From the IMG/VR virus record IMGVR_UViG_3300023196_003770, positions 1-64,000 of that record: a DNA stretch of 64,000 bases. One strand, given 5' to 3'. A program made the translations under genes and the position numbers. The notes under the pieces are model-generated. The model did not search any database. It was not told the DNA's origin and saw only the letters and a list, made by a program, of their open reading frames with translations. Of the stretch, positions 33,111 through 43,800 are shown piece by piece. Origin of the DNA: a virus. How positions within the stretch are numbered: position 1 is the stretch's first letter; each line of letters starts with the position of its first letter.

Positions 33111-34076
33111 CTATAGCTCCCAAACCAAAGTAAACATATTGACGAAAGTTGGGGTATTGTTGCTGTCTATAAATACTTTACCAACGAAAAATACATGATG
33201 GGCATTTCCGTTTCGGTCTGGAGGAAATATGCCATAGTCAACAACATCAAGCTTCTTCATCCCATCTGAATATACTTCAAAGAATTGACATAACAAGTTA
33301 TTTTGACGTGAGGTTTCCGTAAAATCAATATCGTAGCTATAACCAGTCTGTTGAGATGCGCTCAGTTCCGTAGCTAAATCTTGATAAGAAACATATGGAG
33401 CTTGATTTAAGTTTTTATATGATCCAATCACTAAAGAATTTGTTTTGCCAATTCTTGGCTTGTTAATTGGTGGCAGATATTGAAAGTTTGGTACGTGGGA
33501 AAGTCTCTTGTCAAAGAATATACTTTCTACTTTATCAATATCAATTTCCTGTATGCCAGCAGATGATATTGGATTGGTATCATTAATCTTATATGTTAAT
33601 TGTTTTTTGTCGAGAATGAATTCATTAAAGTTTATGTCTAACGGATCTGGGCTGGCTAATATTGAAAGCTTCTTAAAGTTTTCTAAAGATGAACTTAGCA
33701 GAGTTGTTGCTAATGAGGCAAACTGTGATCCACTTATAAACGGTGCTTCAAATCTTGTTGAACCGGTAAGAACAGGAAATACTTTTCCAGCTCTTACTCT
33801 ATAGCCGCTATTACCATCAACAAAGTTAGCTAAGAGATTGCCACTATCATCTGTTTCAAATACAATGACATCTTGCGGCAGATTACCGGCTTCAAATGTC
33901 AATCTTGAGGTGAAGTCTGGTCCGCCTGATACAAGCGTGTCTAAAGCGTATATGGCGCTTGCATCACTGAAAGATACGTATTCTACATTCATCTTTCCTG
34001 TGGCAGCTTGGCGTCTGCCTTCATTGGTGATGATGGTATCTAAAACCCTGCTGCGATTGTCAAGTATACCAGCCAT
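33111..34076 (-). CDS. virion structural protein, 321 aa
   Basis: The ATG at 34076 follows a GAGGA site by 7 nt; a TTG two codons up is less likely. The N-terminus (ILDNRSRVLDTIITNEGRRQAATGKMNVEYVSFSD) is a variant of the domain starting the 237-residue protein at 23605. Later segments (PLDINFNEFILDKKQLTYKINDTN; LCQFFEVYSDGMKKLDVVDYGIFP; HHVFFVGKVFID) are beta-rich. No enzyme motif. The shared N-terminal domain suggests docking to a common virion partner. Confidence 0.6.
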   Translation of the reverse strand: MAGILDNRSRVLDTIITNEGRRQAATGKMNVEYVSFSDASAIYALDTLVSGGPDFTSRLTFEAGNLPQDVIVFETDDSGNLLANFVDGNSGYRVRAGKVFPVLTGSTRFEAPFISGSQFASLATTLLSSSLENFKKLSILASPDPLDINFNEFILDKKQLTYKINDTNPISSAGIQEIDIDKVESIFFDKRLSHVPNFQYLPPINKPRIGKTNSLVIGSYKNLNQAPYVSYQDLATELSASQQTGYSYDIDFTETSRQNNLLCQFFEVYSDGMKKLDVVDYGIFPPDRNGNAHHVFFVGKVFIDSNNTPTFVNMFTLVWEL

Positions 34077-34078
34077 TT

Positions 34079-37069
34079 TCAATCCTCATTTGGTCTATCA
34101 AAGAATGGTTGACCACTCCGATATTCTAAATCATAAATACCGCTATCATAAGGATTATAACTTGGATTTGTTGCAGTTACGTAATCTATAGTATCTGCAT
34201 ATATTGCAGTGCCGCTTACAAACTCAACACTAACTGGTCCATCAACAGTTCTCTTGAGAAACTGTTTTGGAAAGTTATATGGGTTTTCACCTTGTATTTG
34301 GATATATTTTGTAAAAATTCTTTGCTCCAACATATCTCGAAACTGTCCATATTTTCCTCGGCGCCAAATTGCAGAAGTTGGCGTGTTTATGCCGCTATAT
34401 AGTCCATATTTCCAGCCACGTATTTGCGGATTATATAGATTAAATTGAGGAATATCAACATGACCATATAAATCATATGGACTCCAATCAAGAAAGCTTG
34501 GTGTTTTACCTTTGCGCCCTACATTCAAAACTCCACCATATTGCCATTCAGTTAAATCTAACGAGAAACCATCTCCATAACCAAAAAAAGCCTTACTATA
34601 ATCATAGTTTGTTGGTTTTATAAAAGAACCTACTGGTTTATTAATCTTAACAAGAGGAGTAACAGTATATTGATCAATAAAATCAAATTTTGAATTTAGT
34701 GTTGTACTTCCGGATACATCTGCCAAACGACATATGAGCACGGTGTCATAAGTAATTGGAGGCATCATAATTGGGGTGTCATATATGTTTTCGTTAAAAT
34801 CATGAGTGGTGACGCCGCCTACAGTCATTGTAAATGGTGGTATTGAGATGTTGCTGACGTTAGATATTAATGTTCTTTCTATAGAACCAGCATAATAACT
34901 TCTAAAAGAGTTATTTCTATTTGTTGATGTATATACAACATTTTTAGAACCAGAACCATATGTTTGACTTGAATATATTACGTTTCCTAGTCCAGACGAT
35001 CCAGATAATCTATTTGGATAATCCAAGTCACCTCCATTTGTTCTTAAACTTACCCAATTGTTACCATCATCAGAACTAATTTGTATTTCCCCGTCATCTC
35101 CAACAATTACCCAATCATATGCCTCTAAGCCCTGATTTGAATTAAGGGAATACATTTTCTTAACATCTACAAAAGTGCCGTCATAGCTATTGGCTGGCGT
35201 TTTTTTAAGCCAATTTCCGCTCGAAACACCACCGTTTGTGTTTTTTAATATAGTCCCATTAGCACCAACGCATATTACAGTTCTGTTGCTTGCTAATCCG
35301 AGCGCACCGCTAATATGAGAATACGCTATTGAATATAATGGAGGAACATCGTCCTGGTCTGCCCAAATATTTACAAGATTAACATGACTATACGTATTTG
35401 TTGTAGCACTACCATTTGAACCAAATGATCGAGCAATATAACCAGAACCAGTCGGTGATAGGGTAGTGCAATCCAATCCACAAACCCAACTATAAGGGAA
35501 TGTCCCGGTTCTATCATCCCATTTTCCGCACGTAGTAGAAAACCATATAGTATCTGGTCGATCAGCTTGCCCAGCAGTATTTACTGTAAATGTATTTGCT
35601 TCGCAGCTTGCATATGCAGAAGCACCATCGTTTCCTCCGACACCTATTAACGCCCTCGTGTTTCTTGTAATGCCAAATTCATCATATGTATCTACCTTGC
35701 CAACAACAAATATTTGCTGAATTGTGGCAGTTATATTCTGCCCAGCAGGATTTTTAGTAGAAAAAGAATATAGATCAATATCAATTGGAGTAGTGCCGCC
35801 CGCACCCATGTTAGATTCTTGATCTAAGTTAACTAATTCCCAGTCGTCTCTTGAGGGAACTTTATTCTGCCATCTACTGGATTTAGTTCGAACCAATTTC
35901 CCTCTTCTGTTTCCGTTTGTATCAATAGCTTCTACAATTAATAACCATTGCAAATGACTGCCATCTGTATTAATAAGTGCTGAATTATATGCTATAGGCA
36001 TCGCATCACGAATAGAGCCAGTTGCATTTGTATATGACGGTATTATGCCTTGCCCGGCGCTATATATAGTCGGCGGCCAATTATCTATTTGCAATGGCAA
36101 GTTAAATGCATTTGGGTCCACGGCGCTCGCCAAGGCATGAATCGAAGAAATAGTGTTCCACGTATGGGACAGCCCAGTTGAGCTTGTTAATATTGTTCCA
36201 TTTTCTCCAAAAGCAACATAAGCTGGATTTACAGACCCAGAATAGTTGCTCAGGTATACTTTTTGTAATGGATTATAAGATTTTGTATATACGTGCTTAT
36301 GTGATATATTAGATGGTAAACTGGTTTTCGAACCAAGACCCACCCATATCTGAGAATATTGAGCATATCTTTTAAATGTTCCATCTCCATATGCATAAAA
36401 CAAAGAGCCTAATTTATTTGTTTGAAATGGAGGACTATAAAAACTACTACTATATATATCAGTTTCTATGCTCTCATTATCTAATGAAGTTCCTAGATAC
36501 TTTTGCAGATTCTTGAACTTGGATTGAAAAGGATATTGATATAACCAATCTGGGTTTGTAAAAGAATTAATTGGGACTGTCAATATATTATTGTTTAATG
36601 CATTTGGAACAGGAATATTTGTTCCTTGTGCTGTTAAAAATATGTGTGCGCTAGCTTCTATCAACGATGTTCTATTAAGAACTGGTGATGCATTTAAACT
36701 GGAAGAAAATACTTGTTTCCAACTTGAAGTAGTCTGCAAATAAGGCAACATCTGTTGATTAATATTTGCAATTCCTATAGGAGAAGGCGTAATAGAATTA
36801 TATATAATTTCATTATCACTAAATAATTTTATATTTCTATTTTGAGTTTTGGAAGGAATATAAGAGCCAGAGATATACCCAAATGCATCTGATCTAGAGA
36901 TATCCTTTGCAAAAAAGGAAGAAGATATTAATCCAGTTGTTTTTAAAGCTATTGTGCTACGAGTTGCGGCATATTCATTCTTAAAAATAGAGCCATAAAT
37001 ATACCGGTCAGTATATGATCCAGAATATGTTGCGTAAGTTTCAATTTCAAATTGATCAAAGATAGGCAT
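34079..37069 (-). CDS. tail fibre/spike-like protein with BNR/YCF48-type propeller repeats
   Basis: A 996-residue protein. Between about residues 280 and 700, repeats of the type 'A-FGENGTILTSSTG', 'CVGANGTILKNTNGG' and 'IVGDDGEIQISSDDGNNW' recur: the Asp-box/YCF48 signature of beta-propellers such as sialidase-like and photosystem assembly folds. The ends are outside this fold (MPIFDQFEIETYATYSGSYTDRYIYG; C-terminal YNPYDSGIYDLEYRSGQPF). In phages such propellers are found in receptor-binding spikes. There is no catalytic assignment. It is coupled to the downstream gene by TGAAAATG. Confidence 0.65.
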   Translation of the reverse strand: MPIFDQFEIETYATYSGSYTDRYIYGSIFKNEYAATRSTIALKTTGLISSSFFAKDISRSDAFGYISGSYIPSKTQNRNIKLFSDNEIIYNSITPSPIGIANINQQMLPYLQTTSSWKQVFSSSLNASPVLNRTSLIEASAHIFLTAQGTNIPVPNALNNNILTVPINSFTNPDWLYQYPFQSKFKNLQKYLGTSLDNESIETDIYSSSFYSPPFQTNKLGSLFYAYGDGTFKRYAQYSQIWVGLGSKTSLPSNISHKHVYTKSYNPLQKVYLSNYSGSVNPAYVAFGENGTILTSSTGLSHTWNTISSIHALASAVDPNAFNLPLQIDNWPPTIYSAGQGIIPSYTNATGSIRDAMPIAYNSALINTDGSHLQWLLIVEAIDTNGNRRGKLVRTKSSRWQNKVPSRDDWELVNLDQESNMGAGGTTPIDIDLYSFSTKNPAGQNITATIQQIFVVGKVDTYDEFGITRNTRALIGVGGNDGASAYASCEANTFTVNTAGQADRPDTIWFSTTCGKWDDRTGTFPYSWVCGLDCTTLSPTGSGYIARSFGSNGSATTNTYSHVNLVNIWADQDDVPPLYSIAYSHISGALGLASNRTVICVGANGTILKNTNGGVSSGNWLKKTPANSYDGTFVDVKKMYSLNSNQGLEAYDWVIVGDDGEIQISSDDGNNWVSLRTNGGDLDYPNRLSGSSGLGNVIYSSQTYGSGSKNVVYTSTNRNNSFRSYYAGSIERTLISNVSNISIPPFTMTVGGVTTHDFNENIYDTPIMMPPITYDTVLICRLADVSGSTTLNSKFDFIDQYTVTPLVKINKPVGSFIKPTNYDYSKAFFGYGDGFSLDLTEWQYGGVLNVGRKGKTPSFLDWSPYDLYGHVDIPQFNLYNPQIRGWKYGLYSGINTPTSAIWRRGKYGQFRDMLEQRIFTKYIQIQGENPYNFPKQFLKRTVDGPVSVEFVSGTAIYADTIDYVTATNPSYNPYDSGIYDLEYRSGQPFFDRPNED

Positions 37070-37070
37070 A

Positions 37071-39872
37071 TTATTCTATGACCTCGTGTATAGTTTCTGA
37101 TGATAGAAGTTGATTTGTTCCGTCATTATATTCTTTATTTGCTCTTATATAAGAACCGTAAAGAACTAATTTAGCTGGAAGGTTTTCTGATACGGTTTCA
37201 TGTATTGTAAAGGTGCTCTCGACACCAGCGGCAGAAGTATTGATATAAGCTACTGGAAATTGAGATACTGGCATTTGAAACCCTAATATTAGTTTATCTT
37301 TTGGATTAAGAATATATGGATTTATTTTAAGCTTTTCTGCTGGCCATTGTCTGTCGATACTTGATATAGCAGTTAGTTGCGGCTGAAGGTTATATGAAGC
37401 AAACAGATCATTTGTTAACCCACGTGTTGTTGGTTGTAACATTGAAAGTCCATTTCGGTATCCATCATAGCCAAAAATTTGTTTTCTAGTGGTTCCAGCA
37501 AGATTATTATAATATTGTAACAAATTAATGCCAATTTGATTTGGTCCTAAAGTTGGGGATCCCATACTCATGGAAAAAACCGGTCTTACGTTAACATATT
37601 GCACGCCCAAATAATTTGTTACTTGACTTCGAACTACAAAGTCATTTGAAGTAATTGGTAAAAGATCTTGAAGATTTGAAGTTAGAAATCCTAAATCTTT
37701 AAGTGGAGTAAGGCTGGCAACAGAGAATAATTGAGAAAATCCAACTATATCTCTTACTGTATCGACACGTGTAGTTACATTTAAATCAAAATCATCTTTT
37801 GTAAGAGAATAATCAATTGGTACTGACGCACTAACTGGCGTGCTCCCAACGTCATTGAATGTAAAATTATAATTAAAGTTCTGATTATAACGTTGATTTA
37901 ATATAAAAAACGTAGCGCATGAAGCTGAAATAGGTTTTACTGTTGAAATGACAGTCGGATCAATATCGGACAATTCATAACTTAAATTACCCATTTGCAA
38001 CACTGCCTTTTCCAAAACAAAAGGTTCAGTTATGTAGTTTGATATATCTAAAGTTTGAGATCCGGTTGCATGAAATTTTGGATGAAATGGAAAACCAAAA
38101 CCATTTCCAGTATATGCAATATTCGATACGTCACCTTTTGTTACGGCGATGGGCAATAACGAGTTTGGATATCCAATTGGATAATATCCGTAATAATCTT
38201 CCAAGGTTGTTATAACATTTAATGGCAATCCAACTCCGATTGGTTCCCAAACGTTTGTTTGAAAGTTATAGTAAGCCATTGGAGAGCTGTATGTAGTTTC
38301 GAAACCGTTTCCTAACATGCCGGTGTTAACAGACAACTCTGTATTTGTTGCAACCGGTATAGGTATTTCAATCTTATTTTTGCTCCAAAGTGGAGAACTA
38401 AATCCTTCACCAACATGAGCAATTGCGCTACCAGTTGCAAAAAAAGGATTTTGAACTACGGCTCCCTTAGCATCAGCAGCAAACTGCTGTTGATCATGGA
38501 ATGGTTGCATCTCCTGACCTGGAGAGAAATGAACCCATTCCTGGTTGTCTCCAACCCCTTTAACAATAGAACCAGTAACTAACATACCATCTCTGTTAAA
38601 GGTGGTCATGTATTCTCCAGCATCTACTGGATATGGATCATTGTCAAGGTCGATAGAGGTTCCGGCTATCACACGTCGTTTCTTATTCCATGGAACTTGA
38701 GAATAATATAGCTCTGCAATTTCTGTAACGGTTAATACTCTATCAAATACTGACATTTCTCCAATAGAACCGGTTAAGTCTGCATTAAAACTATACAAAA
38801 ATCCTGTTCCAAGTCCTAATTCTACTGGAGTACCAGTATTGTATCCGTTAAATCCGCCGCCCTGAGATGTTATTGCATTAGGATTAACGTATTCTCCATT
38901 CACATACACTTTAATAGAATTAATGTCAAATACCGGATCAGTATATGTGCCTCCTCCATTGTAGGTAAAAGCAAAATGATACCAGTTTCCAACTAAATCT
39001 GAAACTGGATCTGTATCTAACTGAATGGAGTCTGCCGAATAACTAGTACTTATAAATGCGACTTGAAATTTAAGTTCTCCAGCCCCATCTTCAACTGCTG
39101 CGGCGTAATAATCAACATTCTCTACGTTCCATGGATTTGCTCTGCAAGGTCCAGTTACTAGAACATGAGAGTTGATTGTATTCTGATTTGAGCTGCTATA
39201 ATAAAACCATCCAGCTACAGTAAAGTTATCAAATTTTCCTTTTGGATACGGTCCAGTAAAATTGGAAAACTCAAATAAAGATTTGTTAGAATCTAAATTT
39301 TGTGCTAGCAACGGATAAGTTGAAGTGACAAGGTTTACCGGATCTCCCTCTAAAGTTGCATATGCACTAAAACTTGGTTTAAAATCGTATGATTTATTTG
39401 GTTGTATATATGGAAATTCAATATTTGTAGTTATTCCTTGGCTTGGAGTTGCTTTATCAATATCTACATTATAAGCTTTGCCATTATGTGGAAAAGATTG
39501 ACTAACGCCAATAAAATTAAAATTAGTTAAAGGATCGTCAGCCAGATTAAAATCTAAATATGGGAATGTTCCTTCTTTAAGAGAACCAGATATTTCCGAT
39601 TCAAAAGTAATATTACCTGCCGCTGAACCGGTTGGTCCTAATCTTTGCATGGTCCAATAGCCAACCATATTATCTTGCCATGAAGTTCCATTTGAACGAT
39701 GACCGAATACAACCGTCTGAACGTCGTTATAACCTACTTTATAGTTACCAGTACGTCCGTCCAGGGAGAAGCGCACGTTGGTTGGATAAGAGCCTGTAAG
39801 AGCATCCTGACCACGTAATTGTAGCTTTGGAGAAATAACTCTTATTCTTGTCCTTTTCTCTTGCCTGCTCAT
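37071..39872 (-). CDS. virion structural protein with LamG domain, 933 aa
   Basis: Residues about 210-400 form a LamG/concanavalin-like domain: DNFTVAGWFYYSSSN, GNWYHFAFTYNGGGTYTD, INSIKVYVNGEYV, and the characteristic close GSIGEMSVFDRVLTVTEIAELYY. It is preceded by a beta-rich N-terminal region (LQLRGQDALTGSYPTNVRFSLDG), which includes a WTMQRLG strand. The rest is low-complexity beta-rich with many Tyr, Asn and Gly. Possibly a tail fibre subunit for surface glycans. The start overlaps the stop of the next gene by 4 bp (ATGA). Confidence 0.7.
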   Translation of the reverse strand: MSRQEKRTRIRVISPKLQLRGQDALTGSYPTNVRFSLDGRTGNYKVGYNDVQTVVFGHRSNGTSWQDNMVGYWTMQRLGPTGSAAGNITFESEISGSLKEGTFPYLDFNLADDPLTNFNFIGVSQSFPHNGKAYNVDIDKATPSQGITTNIEFPYIQPNKSYDFKPSFSAYATLEGDPVNLVTSTYPLLAQNLDSNKSLFEFSNFTGPYPKGKFDNFTVAGWFYYSSSNQNTINSHVLVTGPCRANPWNVENVDYYAAAVEDGAGELKFQVAFISTSYSADSIQLDTDPVSDLVGNWYHFAFTYNGGGTYTDPVFDINSIKVYVNGEYVNPNAITSQGGGFNGYNTGTPVELGLGTGFLYSFNADLTGSIGEMSVFDRVLTVTEIAELYYSQVPWNKKRRVIAGTSIDLDNDPYPVDAGEYMTTFNRDGMLVTGSIVKGVGDNQEWVHFSPGQEMQPFHDQQQFAADAKGAVVQNPFFATGSAIAHVGEGFSSPLWSKNKIEIPIPVATNTELSVNTGMLGNGFETTYSSPMAYYNFQTNVWEPIGVGLPLNVITTLEDYYGYYPIGYPNSLLPIAVTKGDVSNIAYTGNGFGFPFHPKFHATGSQTLDISNYITEPFVLEKAVLQMGNLSYELSDIDPTVISTVKPISASCATFFILNQRYNQNFNYNFTFNDVGSTPVSASVPIDYSLTKDDFDLNVTTRVDTVRDIVGFSQLFSVASLTPLKDLGFLTSNLQDLLPITSNDFVVRSQVTNYLGVQYVNVRPVFSMSMGSPTLGPNQIGINLLQYYNNLAGTTRKQIFGYDGYRNGLSMLQPTTRGLTNDLFASYNLQPQLTAISSIDRQWPAEKLKINPYILNPKDKLILGFQMPVSQFPVAYINTSAAGVESTFTIHETVSENLPAKLVLYGSYIRANKEYNDGTNQLLSSETIHEVIE

Positions 39873-40801
39873 GAACCTCTACTCCATCCAGCATATGCTA
39901 TGCTATCAGTTCCATAACGACCTTGTTCTGGTCCATATACAGAATATCCAGCAGTAGCCGATTTTTGAGTATACGTTTCTCTTATGTCCTCGTCTAAATT
40001 GATATCTAATAACTCAAGACGACTCAAGAAAGTTTGATTAGAAACAGTATTTGAATTAATACTCAGTTGCTTAACTATTTCTTCGTTTTCTGTATCGTCA
40101 AATGGGTTGCCCAATCTTTGAACGAATTTAACATAACCTTCTATTATAATATCGTCTTCAATTGCACCGGCTCCAATATATTGCTGTCCACCATCAAAAA
40201 ATGGTGCCGCCGTCAATGGTTGCTCATATTGTATGAATTGCAATACACGATTATTAGATTGCACAGCGTCTGAAGTTGGATTGCCATCTTCAAGATTTCC
40301 TTTTGGACGATGAATTGGAAAGGCACCTTCGATATATGATGTTTCTGCCCTGAATGGAATAGTAAGAGGCTCCATAATAGCTTCTTGTCCCTGTTGCGGA
40401 CCATCATTGAAATATATTGGATAAGGATAATCGTTATTGCTTGTTATATATTGAATAGGGTTGAAAGGAATAGTATTATCATAATATTCCGTAGTGTTTT
40501 CATATTCTGTCCACGTTCGAGCTTCTCCATATGGAATAAACTCTTGAGGACGATGCAATAGATTTCCTGCCCAAAGCTTTGGTTGAGTAGAACCATATAC
40601 GTGAACAGGACGCCTCATTTCAACGCCTTGTCTCAACTTGTCAAAAGCCGAGGTATCCATCCCAGAACCCGATTGGGTATAAATGGCTATAACGTCTTCT
40701 GGCATTGAACCTATACGAAGCACTGGTGAAGAAATTGATGTGGAGTCATTATACGGAAAAAATTCCGTACCACTTAACCCTTGCGTTTCATTTAAAGACA
40801 T
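39869..40801 (-). CDS. virion structural protein, 310 aa
   Basis: Unknown. Opens MSLNETQGLSGTEFFPYNDSTSISSP, has an acidic overall composition with many Tyr, Pro and Gln, and a patterned central part (MRRPVHVYGSTQPKLWAGNLLHRPQEFIPYGEARTWTEYE). The end, GYSVYGPEQGRYGTDSIAYAGWSRGS, looks like an extended surface strand. It lies between a gpI/LamG protein and a LamG protein and overlaps the next ATG by 4 bp, so it probably helps assemble a shared structure. No enzyme motif. Confidence 0.55.
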   Translation of the reverse strand: MSLNETQGLSGTEFFPYNDSTSISSPVLRIGSMPEDVIAIYTQSGSGMDTSAFDKLRQGVEMRRPVHVYGSTQPKLWAGNLLHRPQEFIPYGEARTWTEYENTTEYYDNTIPFNPIQYITSNNDYPYPIYFNDGPQQGQEAIMEPLTIPFRAETSYIEGAFPIHRPKGNLEDGNPTSDAVQSNNRVLQFIQYEQPLTAAPFFDGGQQYIGAGAIEDDIIIEGYVKFVQRLGNPFDDTENEEIVKQLSINSNTVSNQTFLSRLELLDINLDEDIRETYTQKSATAGYSVYGPEQGRYGTDSIAYAGWSRGS

Positions 40802-40843
40802 ATGTCACCTGGTCATAGTATAGATATATTGCAGATCAAAATT

Positions 40844-43800
40844 TTAATATTTAGCAAAAGTTGCCACAAACATTTGTAATAATATTCTATCTCTAAGTCC
40901 GGTGCGATTGCTATCTCCAAGATATAACTCACTAAATAGATATTCAAACTTTGGACGTTCTAACATATGGCTTTCAATAACAAAGTTAGTTCCAAAAAAC
41001 TTTGTCTTTTTAGGAATTAGTTGAGAAACAAATGTTCCTATATTATTGTCAAACCACTTATAAAACTCAAAGAATTGTTTTAAGTTTAGTTTGTCAGTTA
41101 ATCTATTGAAATAAACGTTTCTTAAATTTTCAAGACCAGGATAATCTGGTGAAAATACCAACTCTGGAGCGCCAAGTATATTGTCAAGTTCATCCAACGT
41201 TGCAAATATGTTCACTATATCTTGATTCAATGATTCAACTACGCTGAAGTCTATCGTAAACTTTGTGCTATCAGTAGGTTGTTCATTTCTTGGTATTTCA
41301 TATACAGGAGCGACTTGTGCCCACGGTGTAGACTGAACGTTCTCGTATTGCTCAAATGAACGGATTCGAACTTTGTTTGTAGTGCTTGCTTCATCAAATT
41401 TTGGAGATATAAAGCTGTAATGATATCTTTCCGGGTCAATAACTTGACGACTTATCGGAAATAACGTTCCAGATAGATGTAAGTTATTTTGTGAAAAGTC
41501 AAATATATTGATCTCTCCGCTTACGTTAGATTGAGTAACGATCTGATCTGTATTTGCATCAATACGTAGCCGCTCCCAAGAACTGCTTTTGTTTGTTATA
41601 AAATTGAAATTTGTAAGAGGATCTTGAACGCCTATAGATTTAAAGTTTCTAACGTGTTCAGGATATTCTTCCTCGGTTATATTTTTGCTCCAAAACCTTA
41701 TTTGAGAAACATCGCCTTTAAAACTTGTTTCTCTTGCTATAGCTGGTGCAATAGCAGGATCATTTAGAAATTTGCTTATACTTGTATTGATAGAACTGGA
41801 ACCAATAACAAAGAAAGAACCACTACTGTTTGTTGTAGCAGATTTCTCATTCCATATATTAATACCGCCACCATCGGTGTCATTAAACCAAGAACTTGTT
41901 ACGTAATTGTCATATATTTCGCCATATATGTTTTTGACAACCCTCAAGAAATAAGAACTTGATATTACAGAATTAAGTCCATCATCATTTCTTTGTTTTC
42001 CAAAAGAAATATACCATTTATCTCCGTCAAATATATCTACACCAGACATATAAAGTCTCATGTATGGAGCAGCTACATTGTCATTTGGACGAACAAAAAG
42101 GGTAATAGAACTCGTTGTGGTAGAGGTAAAGTCTAAGCTTCCGGAATAGGCTATTAGATTTGCTATTAATCCGCCGCTGGCAGCTAAACTGCTTCCTGTA
42201 GTTATAAATCTAACTAAGCTTTGATTTGGATCATAGGTTAGATTGGTTGGAAATTTGTATGTTGCTTCATAAGTCCATGAACCTGAAGTAAAAAGACCGT
42301 CGTTAGCAGTTCCAGTAATTTCTGGATATCCAGGTTCTATTCTGCTTGCTGAAAGATACGGGCTTGTTATAAGACCGCCAGAAACAAAATTTAAAACCGA
42401 TGCTATTTCGTTACGTTTATCTCTTACGAAACCAAGATTTTGTTTTGTAGGTCCACCATATTCTCTTATGCGGAAATTTTGATCTGGATCAATACCAGTT
42501 GATCTAATGAATGTTTTTACAGCGTGAACTGTTCCTTTTGAAGTAACTATTTCTCTTAAGTTAATCAATATTCTGCGCCATATTTGGTTCTGTATGTATT
42601 GCAAAGAATATTGATTAACCCCTGGTGTATCTTGGATATTTTGAGCATTTATAAATTGAGCTACGCTGGCACCAGTAAACATAGGAGGTAATTCAATACC
42701 TTGATTTCTTGCTAATTGCTGCAAAAACTGATCAGGCACAGTATCAATATTATTATAATCAACAAATTGATTATCGGCAAACGATTGCGTATATAGCTTT
42801 ATTTCATCAAAAAATTTAGCCCAAGTATACAGGAACAAAAGAAATACTTGTGTATCTCCTAATCTTGTTGAACGTGGATCAGTTCCGGAAGTTAAAGAAT
42901 TGACAATCTCTCCTTCTTCCGTCTCTAAAGCACTTTCAACTTGACCTTCTAACAAATAATGTCTTGGAATTAACTTGGTTATAATGTTTGGATTCTCATT
43001 GTCATATATACTTGCGCTTGTATATAATGAAGTTCTATAGTTGTAAACTTGTATTTGATTTCCAAATAGGATAGGGCACAATTCTAATTGTTCATATGTA
43101 ACCGGAGATGGACCAGCTATGGAAGAAGTTGGCACCTGTCTAACATATGAACTGCGATCACCACTTAAGTTTCCATGTAAGCTATTTGAAGATGCATCAA
43201 TAACAATTGGCGCATTACTTCCAGATGGTTCATTAAACTTATAATATAGCTTTAAGTTTGAATCTGCAAATATTGACTTTTGATAATTGTTATATATATC
43301 TTCTTTAGAACGAACTGAATGCCATATTCTTAAATCATCTAAAGCGCCGGACAAAGTGTTTGTTGGGGTATAACCGACTGTAGATAAGTCGCTGCCAGAA
43401 CCAATATATAAATTGCTTGTAGTGTCTATTGTTTCAAATTCAACAGACATAGAACTTGAAGCATAATATCGTCCATTCAAATATGCATATATGCCATTAT
43501 ATCCTGGCGTTCTGTCCCAAACCCAAGCTATGTGGTTCCATTGTCCTTTTGTCAAAGAAACGCTTATTTGTTCATAAGCAGAGCCTGAAGATATATAAAA
43601 AGTGTTTGTTGTTGATGTGGTAGAGACTGTCGAGTTTAGTCCACTTAAAAATCCAAAAGAACCACTATGTTTGTCTAATACGACTTGATCGCTATTTGCT
43701 TGACTTGGAACATATAACCAATACTCAATCGTCATAGGATTAAGTTTTGGATTGATTATATTTTTACCATCAGTAGTTTTTGATAAATTAACATATGCAG

